From the NCBI GenBank assembly GCA_032191485.1, contig JAVDOI010000003.1, positions 22,872,873 through 22,936,872 on the forward strand: a stretch of DNA of 64,000 nt, read 5' to 3'. How positions within the stretch are numbered: position 1 is the first letter of the stretch; every line of letters starts with the position of its first letter. This document shows positions 1 through 13,700 of the stretch, piece by piece. The DNA is from Leptoclinus maculatus. Its lineage: Eukaryota; Chordata; Actinopteri; Perciformes; Stichaeidae. The notes under the pieces were generated by a model. It had not been told where the DNA came from and searched no databases. It saw only the letters and a list, made by a program, of their open reading frames with translations. The position numbers and the translations under genes were made by a program.

Positions 1-1780
1 TCAAACTGCCCCTGTCCTGCTGCTTTGCTTCCAAACCTGCACTCTGGTCGGCCTGTGGTTCAACGCACATTCACATCTACAGCAGGAAGGATACAAATGT
101 CATTAATGTGAGTGTAAAGTAACCATTTAAGTAGTTCTAACCTAAATTAATGACCCCTTTAACTTGTCAGTCAATAAACAGATATGACGCTCAGTGAAGG
201 CCGCCCACTTTCCTCAAGCAGCAGCAAATTATTCCCTTCACTTATTGATTTCCTCACATGTTAGCTGTGCACCAGTTCAGCACTGCATCACCAACACCAG
301 CGGCGACATTAACTGGCCCAGTCCTCCCATCAGTCACTGGGAGGCAGACGTAACCTCACACGCCCCCCCCCCCCGGTCGTACGAGGCCTTTCACAGCAGC
401 ATGTCAAGTAAGTTCAGCCTCAGACTAAAGGAGGCAATTCAACTGGGAACAAATTCTTTCTTCACAATGACAGCTGGAAGAAGGCAGACGGGACAAAAAA
501 CAAAACAAGGGCGGTAAAAGACTACTATAGCATGCAAAATATAGAAGAAACCAGGATTTAAAACAGCTTTAAAACTGACACAAGCAACCATAAAGACACT
601 ACTACGAGCAATTCAAACATGCGGCAAACATAAGGCAGAAACAGTCCCATCTGTTCTTTTACATGAATATAAAGTTGACTTTACCCAAAGGGGATTTAAA
701 AAACCTACACGATATGTGATATATCTGCTGTCAAGGTGTTTGCTGTCATCATCTAATTTAGTTGAAACCACAGTGCAAAAAAAGCACTGACAGGATGTGC
801 CCAAAATATCAGCTCTGTGTATGTCAAGTGTGGGTGACTTAATGTCACGACATGAGTTGCTTTGGATTGTAAAATCCTGTCTGTAGTGCTGACGAAGAAA
901 ATGGTACCAATGTCTGTCAGATCAGGCCTCACAGATTCCCCTTAACCCCCATCCCAAGGCCATGTGACACAGTTAAAAGCCAGTAAGTGGACCTTGAGTT
1001 GAGCTTGCTTTGTCAAGGATGAACTTTTATGCTTAACTCTTAAGCCTGCGTGGAAAAGAAGTCCTAAAAGTGCAGCTACCGAGCATGTCAACAGATACTG
1101 TACATCAACATCCATTGATCACGTGGTTGAAAGCTCTGGGGAAAGCTAGTAAGTGGACCGAGTTGCAGTTGTTTTGTCAAATGAAACTGCCATTTGTTAG
1201 CCATTTCCTTATTAAAATCTATAGCCCACATTATAAAACACTCCTTGAAAAAGACAACCTTGTAAATTATGTGCACTTTAGCACAAAAAATAGAAATTAA
1301 GACACACGTTGTCAGCTTTCAAACACATGATCCATTATTATATATGAATCAACAACTAGTTTAATCAATCAGTTAATCAATTTAATGCAGTTTTCAACAA
1401 AAATGTCAAATATATCCTTTCAGCTTATTAAAGGTGAGTTTTTCCTGCTTTCCTTGTCTTAATAAAATAGGAAACTTAATGTCTTTGAGGTTTCGACAAA
1501 ACAAGACACTTGATATCTATCGCCTTGGTTGTAGGGGTACTGTAGTGGGTATAATTCATAGTTTTCTGGTGTTTTATTGATTACATCATTATGCACAGCA
1601 CTTCATAAGATGTTTAATACTAATTAGAATGTTGTGTAAGCATGTAGGGTTTATTTAAGCCTACATGGGTCTCACTTGGCTTTAATGTATCATTTAAAGG
1701 AATATTATTGCAGCTTGTAGTACAGCAGCCTTCATCAGAGTCATCGCAGCCAGGTAGCATGCGAGTTTTACATTCTTTAG
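1..1780. other. Upstream flank of rab11fip5, no gene recognised
   Basis: No convincing exon or conserved protein is visible on either strand; open frames are short and have no family resemblance. A degraded copy of a teleost dispersed repeat lies at about 1340-1530. In mammals the neighbour on this side is NOTO, but nothing here resembles its homeobox. Confidence 0.6.
1340..1530. repeat. Degraded dispersed repeat (ATCAATTAAT-rich family)
   Basis: AT-rich block with ATCAATCAGTTAATCAATTT followed by text resembling the interior of a repeat family that recurs at 15705-15955, 27110-27240, 51470-51750 and 61785-61985. The other copies are clearer; this one is heavily mutated. Confidence 0.4.
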
Positions 1781-1889
1781 AGAGGAGTGGACTTTATTTG
1801 GTTGAAATACAACACCCGCCACATTCCAGCGTGCGCCTGTACTGTAGTCTCTGTGCGTGCAGCGTGTGAACGCGCGTGTGTGTTTTGTG

Positions 1890-2640
1890 TCTCTCGAGTT
1901 GAACTTCCTCGTCCTGCAGAAGAAGAAGAGGGAGGCGTGACGTCGCTGCCCGCAGAGAGGCCCGTACGGCAGCGGGAGAGAGGCAGGACACGGGACGCTG
2001 CTGCAGCCGCAGAGCAGAGACTGCTGCTGCTGCGAGAGACTCGAGGCGGAGCAGCTGCCGGGGCACACACACACAAAAGAAAACAAACCGACAACCACGG
2101 CAACTTTGCAGAGACGACAGACAGCCATAATGCGGCACCGCCCGCCAACCCCGGAGCCGATGTGACTGTGCAAACCCAGAGCAAGGGAGGAAGCGACGGA
2201 CACCACCACCACCACACGCGGGTGGTCGGACTGTCTGGTCTGGAGGAAGGTGGGGGGGAGGAGAGGACATGTCCTCGCTAACCGTAGAGGAGGACCAGAA
2301 ATGGTTACCGACACACGTCCAGGTGACGGTGCTGAGAGGCAGGGGCTTACGGGGCAAGGGCAAGCACGGCACCAGCGACGTGTACACCATCATCCAGCTG
2401 GCGAAGGAGAAGTACTCGACCTGCGTGGCGGAGAAGACCACCGAGCCGGAGTGGAGGGAGGAGTGCTCGTTCGAGCTGCAGCCCGGCGTGCTGGAGACCG
2501 GCGGCGGGCGGAGCAGCTGTCCGGCCGGGAGCAACGAGCTGGTCCTCATCGTGATGCACCGGGCGCTCATGGGGCTGGACGTGTTCCTCGGACAGGCGGT
2601 GATCCAGCTGGATAAGGTCTTTCATGAGACTAGATGCGTG
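1890..2640 (+). promoter_or_regulatory. rab11fip5: CpG-rich promoter/first-exon region of rab11fip5
   Basis: GC content and CpG density rise sharply compared with the flanking AT-rich DNA and remain high through the first coding exon. A CRE-like TGACGTC lies near 1938. This is the usual appearance of a vertebrate CpG-island promoter. The transcription start cannot be placed from sequence alone; 5'UTR probably begins in this block. Confidence 0.55.
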
Positions 2641-2648
2641 AAAAACGA
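2269..2648 (+). CDS. rab11fip5: rab11fip5 coding exon 1 (C2 domain)
   Basis: Encodes aa 1-126 plus two bases of codon 127 and ends at the donor GA|GTAAGT. It contains most of the C2 domain, including EWREECSFEL and VMHRALMGLDVFLGQAVIQL, which match class I FIP C2 sequences. C2 domains of this class bind phosphatidic acid and phosphoinositides. Confidence 0.93.
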
Positions 2649-5600
2649 GTAAGTTCAGCTGCTTATACATGTGTATAGTATACACATATGTGTGCGCGTG
2701 CGTGTCAGCATGAGGGTTACCAAAACCTGCATGCAGCTTGAGCTGCCATTTCCCATGTTCATTGAACTCATCAGGGTGTTTCTAGTATGCTTTTGTCCTG
2801 TTTTTTGTTGCTTCACAGTTTGTTCTCAGATATAAACACAGCTGTCAAGTCTCTGGTGCTGCATCAGGGCCCTGCAGACACACCCTCCCTCCTCCCACGG
2901 ACACAGAACTCTTCTGAGCACATCTGACCACTATTCTCCTCGCTGAGGCAGAAGGCTTCCCCCCTCCGAAATAGCCCAGTCCTTCCAGACACTTCACGTT
3001 CACCTCCTCCAGGCTTGTCCACATTAGGTGTTTGCTTTTGTTGCATGTGGGCCCTTAAAGTGTGTTTCCCAATAGCCGAAGCATGACGTAGAGCAGGAGG
3101 GGGGGGGGATTAATGCCTGTCCCAGTTCCAGGGATTATCTAACGGATCCATGATCCGAGAGCTCCAAGGTATTTTAAGCACAACATGTTGTTTCTACAAC
3201 AGTCCAACCCACCCACTGGAGCACAGGATGCAAAGAGGCCGATGCAAAGTTTGACGTTGCATCATCTTAAACATTTGCAAAATGTTAAAGGAAGTTTTCT
3301 GCCCTCGTATAACTGGAATTAATGACCAATATGTGATTTAGTTGGAGTTGTTTAGAGGTGAAGGACAGACATGTTTTGGTGCACCAACTGTCCCTAAAAC
3401 TTCTTGTTATGTAGTTCTATCTGTGAGGGTTAACATTACCCATAATCCCTTTCAACACCTCCCAGACAACAAGCGTGAACTTGTTGCTTCTCAGATGTAG
3501 GGTTGATATTGTTTGCATACAAATTAGCAAGAAAATGAGTGAGATTTGTATTCTGAACTCAATTTTGCATGGTAGCAATGCATTATGGGCAATTGAGTCC
3601 AGATACTGGACTTTCTGCTTCTTCAATAGCTTCTTCCTGCTTTTGATGTAGAAAAGACGGCTGATGTTTTGGACAACTGAAACATGTCCTGCCATGAGAT
3701 CATAACGAGATGTGATGGCGCTTTGTTTACATTCTCCCAGGCAGAGCAAAATCAAAAAGTTTGTCTTTGTAAAGGCAAATTTGTCACAAGCATCATCATA
3801 TTGCAGTGGTGGGCCGTGGATGTTATACCTGGGCCTTCAGTGCTGTCCTACTACAGTTGAATTACCTCCTAATAATCTCATTATGACTCATCAATCCAGC
3901 AAACCTGCAGCGGATCCACGCATTCCACCACACAAGAGCACGAGACATTCAAATATTATTCATAAAAGCGACACGATAGACAAACGAACAGTAGTAACGT
4001 TACTATGTAAACTAACACACGCAGTTTGTCACTTACCCAAACTTAAAGAGTTTAATCCCAGTACATCGTTTCAGTTCCAGTAAGAAGTCCTTCTGGATTC
4101 ATGGAGCCAGTGATGACAGCCTCTGCGGCAGGTTCGCAGCGGGGCCGGGTTCCCTCCTCCGCCGGGGCACCGGCCGGCGCAGACCGCACGCCGGGCCGCG
4201 GTTGTGGAGCTGTTTCCCTGCGAACGTGTTCGTTAAGTTGTAGATCCACTCGAGTCTCTCCAAAAGTTTTCAAAAGCACCGTAGCTTGTGTCCTGCCGTG
4301 CTATGGCGTCCTCAGGTTAGCGTAGCGTAGCTCCGAACACCAGGAGCTCAGTTAACATGAAACACATTCCCAGCCATGAAACGCTTCTCCACCGCTGTCA
4401 GCCAGAAATACCGTTCATACAAATCCTTTTCCTGCTGAGTCAGGGCTGCCAGCTGTGGGGTTGACTGACCATTTCTTATGATGTCCAGCTTTTTCCTGAA
4501 ATGTCCTTCTTTCTTGAGAAAGGCGTTATCAGTAACTCCGCCACTAAATCCGTTTCTCTTCAGTTCGTTTCACTTTAGTCACGTGCTCGCCCACTGACCA
4601 ATCACAGCACACTCTGCACCTCTCGGCTGAGCTGCACTAATGCTGACGTAGTTGTAGGCCGGCTAGCGGGCTCTGACACTCAAAGAATACGCCCAACATG
4701 TCAAACTAAAGATCTGATTGGTTGAACACTATGACAATCAACAATATCGTCCCCATTCACTTAAACTGCACATGGATTCACTTGTGAGTCTGCAGGCCTC
4801 GGGCCTCTCTTCTACCTAGAGACACAGAGGTGAAATCTGATTGGATAAAAGCTCTACTTAAAACAAGCTGCACTGGAAGCAGAGCAACTGAGGAAGACAG
4901 TAGCTGTGCAATGAGAAAATAATTTTATAAATTATGATACATGTAGTGTATTTAAGAAAAATTATAAAATAGCTATAACTTTGTGATTCTGTTTAGGCCA
5001 GCAGAGAAGGCTTTGCAGGCCCTGACGGCCCACCACTGTATTTGTGACCTGGCAATAACATGTGCATCACCCGGTGGGTGTGTTTGTACAAGAGCCAGAG
5101 TATTTTCGCTCCAGTGTGAATCAGAATTGGTACACGATCCAGGACATCCCCCGTCCATCAGCACAGATTGAATATTTTAGCTCAATGACAAACACAAATG
5201 TTCCTCTCAGCCTTCTTTAGTTTCTGTGTCCTTCATGGCAGATTGATAAATAATAACTAGCGGCCGACCTGTGCTTTCACTCAGATAGACCTGTGAATAT
5301 GAGCTGAAAGGGGAACCAGTCTCCTTCTGTTGGAGCTGGTCACTTGAAGGTTAGAGTCAGCCCGTGATGTTGACGTGTCAGCAGTTTGGTGTCATGGTAC
5401 ATTCAGTGTCTCCGTGTGGTATTCAATGAATCTGGGCTGGTCAATAGCAACACATCCCAACAGTCAACACTGCTCACGTAGGTCAACCCTTTAAAAAAAG
5501 AAATACAAAGAAACGCTTAAAACATCTTGTGTTTGACAGAGAACATTCACCAAAACATGAGCAGCATTTAAGGAGAAACCACGGTTTTGGTTTTTGTGCT

Positions 5601-7748
5601 ACTTGATGGCAGATGCTACAATATACGTTGTTGTAGACAAAAGCTCCGAATCAACTCTACAGTTAAATTTGTGAATACGTTTTGAAACCTGAAAAAATTG
5701 ATGCAGCAGAACCAAAGACATAAGAAGTGGACGTAGTCATCGTGACGTCATCCATTGGTTTGTGGACCGTTGTTTTGAAGCCTCGAGTTTGGCCGTCGCC
5801 ATCTTGGATTACGGCCGTCGCCATCTTGGTTTACGGCCGTCGCCATCTTGGTTTACGGCCGTCGCCATCTTGGTTTACGGCCGTCGCCATCTTGGCTTTC
5901 TGCAACCAGTGAACCTGTCAATCACAAATTAGCCCCGCCCTGAAGCATATTCCTCTTTGTGGTCTATTTGACATTAAACAGGACCATCATCTACTAAATG
6001 AACATCATGCTGTGTTGAAGACTTGAAGCTAGCGACTGAGACCATAAACTCGTGTTCACAATGTTTACTGAGGTAATGAATCAAGAGAGAAGTAGTCATT
6101 TTTGTTTCATAGCCGAAAATACTTTTGGATCAGAAAATGATTCACAAGTAGAAATGGATGATTGGCTTTATCTTTTTGCATCTTGTCAACAATGTCAACG
6201 GACTCAGAAAAGCACACGACTGCACAGTTTCCATTTCAGGATGGTTTGTGATTTTGGGCTGTTTCCCAGTAACGCCCTTTAAAAGTAGAGCTGTCTGATT
6301 TGTGTTATCTTTGGGCTCATGATTCAGTAAATAATAGGTTCTCTGAGGCTCTTATATTGTTCAAAGCTTTATTTGCATGGTGATAAACCCCGGACGGAGC
6401 GGTGAATGGTGGCAGTAAAATCTGATAACATAAGTGCAGTCAATTAGCTGCTAAAGTGAGATCGAGGAAACAAAACGACAACAAAAGTCACTTCACATAC
6501 AGATGACATGATTTTTTATTTCATGTGGTTTTCAGTGACAGTAGTGTGACATTTAGTTTTGCAGGGGTTGAGGGGGCCGTGCCAAGACTCCTTCACTTTA
6601 CAGTTTCTAATATTTATAAAGCCCTTTAGACGAGGTTGGGGGCGTCACAGTGATGTAGTGCTCTCGGTCGTATATTTCAGCAAATGGAGGAGATACATCA
6701 GGTCGAAATGGCTCTTTTCTTCTGAGCCTCTGACTTGTTTTATTCTCTCGGATTCATCAGTTTCCACACAGTGTACTACTGAATCAGCGTGTTCCAGTCA
6801 CCGTCAGTGGGAATGAAGGATGAGGTTTAAATTTAGCTGTGGGGATGTTGGAGGAGATGAGTTTTTTATTCTGCAGGTGAGAGGATGAAGAAAAAGTGAT
6901 GATTAATCTAGTGAAGTAGTGCCAGAGGTGAGGACTCTGGTAGCCTTTCCAAAACCCCAAAATGTGTAAAGAGGAAGTTAAACAGTGTGTTTATCTGCTC
7001 TAATACAAACCGCAAATGTTAGCATGCATGGCTAGCTAGCTCACCACCTACAGCTGTTGTCACTTTAAAGGACTCTAAATAACCAGTGTTGAATTAGGAC
7101 AGCTTTAAAACTAGCAGTAATAAATAAGCAGCAAAACAACCCCATGAATGCTTTATTCTCCTAACATTCCATCTTTATTCAGCAATGTGCTCATTACATG
7201 AAGGCAGAGCAGCTGCCACTGAATGGGTGGCATGGGAGGATGCAGTGACCGTGATGCATTTGCATGATGAACTATCGGTGTAGAGCAGATTCACGGAACG
7301 GTGGGCGTTGGGTGAATTCCCCCGGCAGGGTCTGTCAGGAGGAAGCTACAGAAGCACTGCCGGATCAACACACAGTGGACGAAAACAAGCAAGCAACCCA
7401 CGTCATCAACAAAAGAAATTAAATAATTTGCGACACTTTTGCTGAATATTGAACTCGTCGTGCGCATTTCTTCCTTTGATAATCTAGTTTCTTCCCAAGA
7501 GAGTCGTTTTTAAGTTTCAGCTCTTTTTTTTCTGCAGTCCAGGGATTGTCCTCGGTGTCGGTCGGTCGGGTGCTTCTTGAAGCGCCGACATTATGATTTA
7601 GATGTTTTACAACCGCTGCTTTTAATGCCATTACTGTCTCAGGTTTACGTCGCCTGTCATGTTGTTTATCTGAAGAAGGCAAAGCTCTGATGTTGTTTCA
7701 GGCAAGTGAGTGTTACTGAGGCAGGCCTGGGAGGTGAACCTCCATCTG

Positions 7749-7780
<32 letters not shown>

Positions 7781-10700
7781 TGTACATCCAGCCAAATCCT
7801 CTGTTAAGTGCAGACAGACTTCCAGTAGCTACTGCAGAGACAGAATATGGTCTAATGGACATTAGAAGTTACATAACAGTGTGACCGGACAATCCTAAAC
7901 AACACAAATGTACCTCCGCTTGTTCAAAACAAAGAGATTTATTTATTTGTTATATAATCAAAGGATATATAGCGGCCTATATTTAACTTATATTCCTGAG
8001 TCATGTAGTCGCATCACAAATCTCCCATCAGCCTTTGTGGCATCATCACGGAGATACAGTGAAGCAAAGACGAGAAGAAGAAGACACATGGAAGTGACTG
8101 TTCTGGTAGCTAGGTAGTAAGCTAGCATGCTATGCAAAGCAGCTAATTGCTAAGGGATGCTAGCAAATGCAAGTCTGCTTAAAAGCCACATTTTGTCTCA
8201 CGGTGCTCTACATTCTTAAAGCATCTTAACACAAAGTTAACAGGAATCTGCCTTTTGAAATGCAGACGTTGGCCTTGAACCTCACCTCGTATAACAACAG
8301 CACAGTCTAAGAGGAGGGAAGTTGTATCATTTGTTGCAGGCAGCAGCAGCCTTGTTATCAGGATGTAGCTGCAGCTCCAGATCTACTTTTGCTCATTGGC
8401 TCATTTTGACTGTTGCTTAATACTACGGATATGTATTTATTGTAATCAGGGTCATGCTGTTGAGTTGACATAATGATCATCCTGTGTTATGATCATTATT
8501 TTCATTTATTTCTTCTTAAGAATTCCAGCTTGTTTTATGAAATGCAAGTATTAAGTTTGTCAACAGAACAACTATCTACTACTATCTACTACTGTCTACT
8601 ACTGTCTACTACTGTCTACTACTGTCTACTACTATCTACTACTATCTACTACTATCTACTACTATCTACTACTGTCTACTACTATCTACTACTATCTACT
8701 ACTGTCTACTACTATCTACTACTGTCTACTACTATCTACTACTGTCTACTACTATCTACTACTGTCTACTACTGTCTACTACTGTCTACTACTATCTACT
8801 ACTGTCTACTACTGTCTACTACTATCTACTACTGTCTACTACTATCTACTACTGTCTACTACTGTCTACTACTATCTACTACTATCTACTACTGTCTACT
8901 ACTATCTACTACTATCTACTACTGTCTACTACTGTCTACTACTATCTACTACTGTCTACTACTATCTACTACTATCTACTACTGTCTACTACTATCTACT
9001 ACTATCTACTACTATCTACTACTGTCTACTACTATCTACTACTGTCTACTACTGTCTACTACTATCTACTACTATCTACTACTGTCTACTACTATCTACT
9101 ACTATCTACTACTGTCTACTACTGTCTACTACTATCTACTACTGTCTACTACTATCTACTACTATCTACTACTGTCTACTACTATCTACTACTATCTACT
9201 ACTGTCTACTACTATCTACTACTATCTACTACTATCTACTACTGTCTACTACTGTCTACTACTGTCTACTACTATCTACTACTGTCTACTACTATCTACT
9301 ACTGTCTACTACTGTCTACTACTGTCTACTACTATCTACTACTGTCTACTACTATCTACTACTGTCTACTACTATCTACTACTGTCTACTACTGTCTACT
9401 ACTGTCTACTACTGTCTACTACTGTCTACTACTGTCTACTACTATCTACTACTATCTACTACTATCTACTACTATCTACTACTGTCTACTACTATCTACT
9501 ACTATCTACTACTGTCTACTACTATCTACTACTGTCTACTACTATCTACTACTGTCTACTACTATCTACTACTGTCTACTACTGTCTACTACTGTCTACT
9601 ACTATCTACTACTGTCTACTACTGTCTACTACTATCTACTACTGTCTACTACTATCTACTACTGTCTACTACTGTCTACTACTATCTACTACTATCTACT
9701 ACTGTCTACTACTATCTACTACTATCTACTACTGTCTACTACTATCTACTACTGTCTACTACTATCTACTACTGTCTACTACTATCTACTACTGTCTACT
9801 ACTGTCTACTACTGTCTACTACTATCTACTACTGTCTACTACTATCTACTACTGTCTACTACTATCTACTACTGTCTACTACTGTCTACTACTGTCTACT
9901 ACTGTCTACTACTGTCTACTACTGTCTACTACTGTCTACTACTGTCTACTACTGTCTACTACTGTCTACTACTATCTACTACTATCTACTACTGTCTACT
10001 ACTGTCTACTACTGTCTACTACTGTCTACTACTGTCTACTACTATCTACTACTGTCTACTACTGTCTACTACTGTCTACTACTATCTACTACTGTCTACT
10101 ACTGTCTACTACTGTCTACTACTGTCTACTACTATCTACTACTGTCTACTACTGTCTACTACTATCTACTACTGTCTACTACTATCTACTACTGTCTACT
10201 ACTATCTACTACTATCTACTACTATATACTACTGTCTACTACTATCTACTACTGTCTACTACTGTCTACTACTGTCTACTACTGTCTACTACTGTCTACT
10301 ACTGTCTACTACTATCTACTACTATCTACTACTGTCTACTACTGTCTACTACTATCTACTACTGTCTACTACTGTCTACTACTGTCTACTACTGTCTACT
10401 ACTATCTACTACTGTCTACTACTGTCTACTACTGTCTACTACTATCTACTACTGTCTACTACTGTCTACTACTGTCTACTACTATCTACTACTGTCTACT
10501 ACTATCTACTACTATCTACTACTATCTACTACTGTCTACTACTATCTACTACTGTCTACTACTGTCTACTACTGTCTACTACTGTCTACTACTGTCTACT
10601 ACTATCTACTACTGTCTACTACTGTCTACTACTGTCTACTACTGTCTACTACTGTCTACTACTGTCTACTACTATCTACTACTGTCTACTACTGTCTACT

Positions 10701-13700
10701 ACTGTCTACTACTGTCTACTACTGTCTACTACTGTCTACTACTATCTACTACTGTCTACTACTATCTACTACTGTCTACTACTGTCTACTACTGTCTACT
10801 ACTGTCTACTACTGTCTACTACTGTCTACTACTATCTACTACTGTCTACTACTGTCTACTACTGTCTACTACTGTCTACTACTGTCTACTACTATCTACT
10901 ACTGTCTACTACTATCTACTACTGTCTACTACTGTCTACTACTATCTACTACTATCTACTACTGTCTACTACTGTCTACTACTGTCTACTACTATCTACT
11001 ACTATCTACAACTATCTACTACTGTCTACTACTGTCTACTACTGTCTACTACTATCTACTACTGTCTACTACTGTCTACTACTGTCTACTACTATCTACA
11101 ACTATCTACTACTGTCTACTACTGTCTACTACTATCTACAACTGTCTACTACTGTCTACTACTGTCTACTACTATCTACAACTGTCTACTACTGTCTACT
11201 ACTATCTACAACTATCTACTACTGTCTACTACTGTCTACTACTGTCTACTACTGTCTACTACTATCTACTACTATCTACAACTATCTACTACTGTCTACT
11301 ACTGTCTACTACTGTCTACTACTGTCTACTACTATCTACTACTATCTACTACTATCTACTACTGTCTACTACTGTCTACTACTGTCTACTACTGTCTACT
11401 ACTATCTACTACTGTCTACTACTATCTACTACTGTCTACTACTGTCTACTACTGTCTACTACTGTCTACTACTGTCTACTACTGTCCTTTACAGTACAAT
11501 GAGTACTACGGTATTTTATCCGTAAGAGTTCATTTCTTTCTAGCTGACCTGTCTCTCTCATTCAAGGGTTGGCAACCTTTGTTTATTTTTTTTAATACAA
11601 CTTTTCACACAAAAACCGACTATTTTTATGGTTTTGTATCACTTTGGGCCCGAGGAGGTGTGGTTTTAAGATACAATGCTCGGTTGTGTGAAAGCATTGG
11701 GAGGGAAGTTGGCGGTGAGGTTAGAGCTCATCACATCCAGATGTGGAATGTGGTCTGGGTCTCGCGGCCCGTCTCCTACTTCTGCTGATGAAGGCAGGAA
11801 TCACAGGCCACAACACCAGCATCACCCACAGTGCTCCTGGGGGGTTTGTTGGCTCAGATCATAGCTAGAGATGAAATGGGAAGCGTCCACTTGGTGATTA
11901 AAACGAAGTAGCACCACTCACCTACCGAGCACCCTCTATAAACGGCCTGACGCACTACGCCGAGCGTCTTCAGCTGATTGTAGTTTTTGCAGCGTGCTCG
12001 GCTCTGTTGGCTCTAGTCTAACGTGGCTGTTCATCTGACCTTCTGCTGCTTTAGATGCATTTAGTATTTTTGCTATCGAGTTGTTTTTGTGTGTTAGTGT
12101 CATGATCCACTGGAAGGTCAATATCAGTCGGTCCAGACTGAAATATCAACAACTATTAATATTTGGTCCACTTATTAAGACCACTACTTTCAGCCCTGCA
12201 CTGCCTTCAAGGTCGGTTTCTGGGGCTCGACTTGTTCCACAGAAGAAGCCTAGAATAAGAAGGAAGCTTAGGGAACACGCTGAGGAGATGGTGTCGCGCT
12301 GGGATGGGGTGGAGTGTTGTGATTTCCTGTTTTGGAAGATAGGGAAGCAGATATGCGGTCATGCTCTGCAGCTCTGGAATGGGACTGTTTATGAAAACAT
12401 GAGCTCTACGGGAGTCTGTGTGGAACCTGGGTCCTCTTCAGTCTGTTCTCTGAGTACGTGAGGTTTCATACGTAGGCTGCTGGTGTTGCAGTTTCTGTAT
12501 TTAGGCCTCATGTTACTTACGTTTACATTTGTTGTTTGTCAGGCGTTCCCACGAGTCACATGACCCACAAGCACAGGTGCATGCACGTAAATAGACCTCT
12601 AACTTTTTCTTTTTGCATCGTCTTTGAAAAAACAAACCAGAAGATAGTTTGTCATGAAAATGTCTTCTGAAATGTGTTTTTTTTTTTTTCAGCATACAAA
12701 TGTTTTTCTTCCGATCTGTTAATATAAGTCAGTCTGGCTCATGATCAATACCACAATTAGATTTGCTCCATGATCTCCAAAAAAGAGACTAAGAGGGACT
12801 TCCTTCGTGAACTGCGCCCTAAATTACAACCCCTGCACGGTGGATGTAGTAGTAGCAGCTGTAGGTCTGCAGAAGAAGAAACCTATAGCGTGCCGGTCCT
12901 GTATTTGGAATTCGATCCGTCCCTCGGCTGCAGGGAGTTGGCGTCCGAGTCAGGAGGACTGATACTATTGTTGGCACATGGGTGTGAAACTGGAGTCCAC
13001 ACCTAAAGGACATGTGAGGTAGAAGCACTGGTTTACAATGTTAGAGCAGAGAGAGTTAGAATGATTGAGCCTCTGTTGAACTGATTTCTATGCAAATACC
13101 ACCGCGTCATGGGAGTGCCACTTGTTCCACCGTCCTGAATGAAAGGTGGATCAGTTAACATACTTCACATTTCCATCGCTGTCTGTTGACGTGCGATGTA
13201 ATGTTGTGTTGTTCCTGCAGAGCTTTAGAAAGCATCTGCATTCCTGTCTCTCTTCTGGGCTCCGGGCTCCGCCTGCTTGTTATTTGTGGCTCTCGGAGTG
13301 TTTTCTTCTGGAAGCAGTTTGTCTGCTAATTGTTTTCACTGGCGTTCATCTCGGGTGTTACCGTGTTTTCAGGGCTGAACTTGAGGTGCGCGGCAGGAGG
13401 ATGATGATGATTACATAACAGTCTGTGCTGTGAGTTACAGGACGTGTGTGTGTTGTTGTCCTGCAGCCTACAATTACACCAACGCTTTTCTTTATTATTT
13501 GCTAGAGAAGGGAACTCTTTTCCTACATACGCGAACAGGACCTGGAAATAAAGACACTGGCTTCAGACGACTGTAATGCTAATTCTTTAAATGCTTGAAC
13601 TAAAAGATGAGCTATTATCTACCGGGCCTCTGAGTTCAGTGAACAACCCGTCTGCAGCCTTTATTTAGAAGTGTTGGGTTGTTCCTCGTGTTCATTTACT

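Noticed and set aside
3712..4325. Two plus-strand frames of 123 and 74 codons
   Set aside because: They overlap the hAT-like element and show no protein resemblance or splice signals.
8571..11480. CRISPR-like array
   Set aside because: There are no spacers; units are directly adjacent. Same for the 17- and 20-bp arrays.
8473..11502. A frame of about 1000 codons on the plus strand encoding a Tyr/Leu/Ser/Thr repeat
   Set aside because: It is a translation of the 10-bp minisatellite, which has no stop codon in any plus-strand phase. Composition and position inside an intron rule out a real gene.
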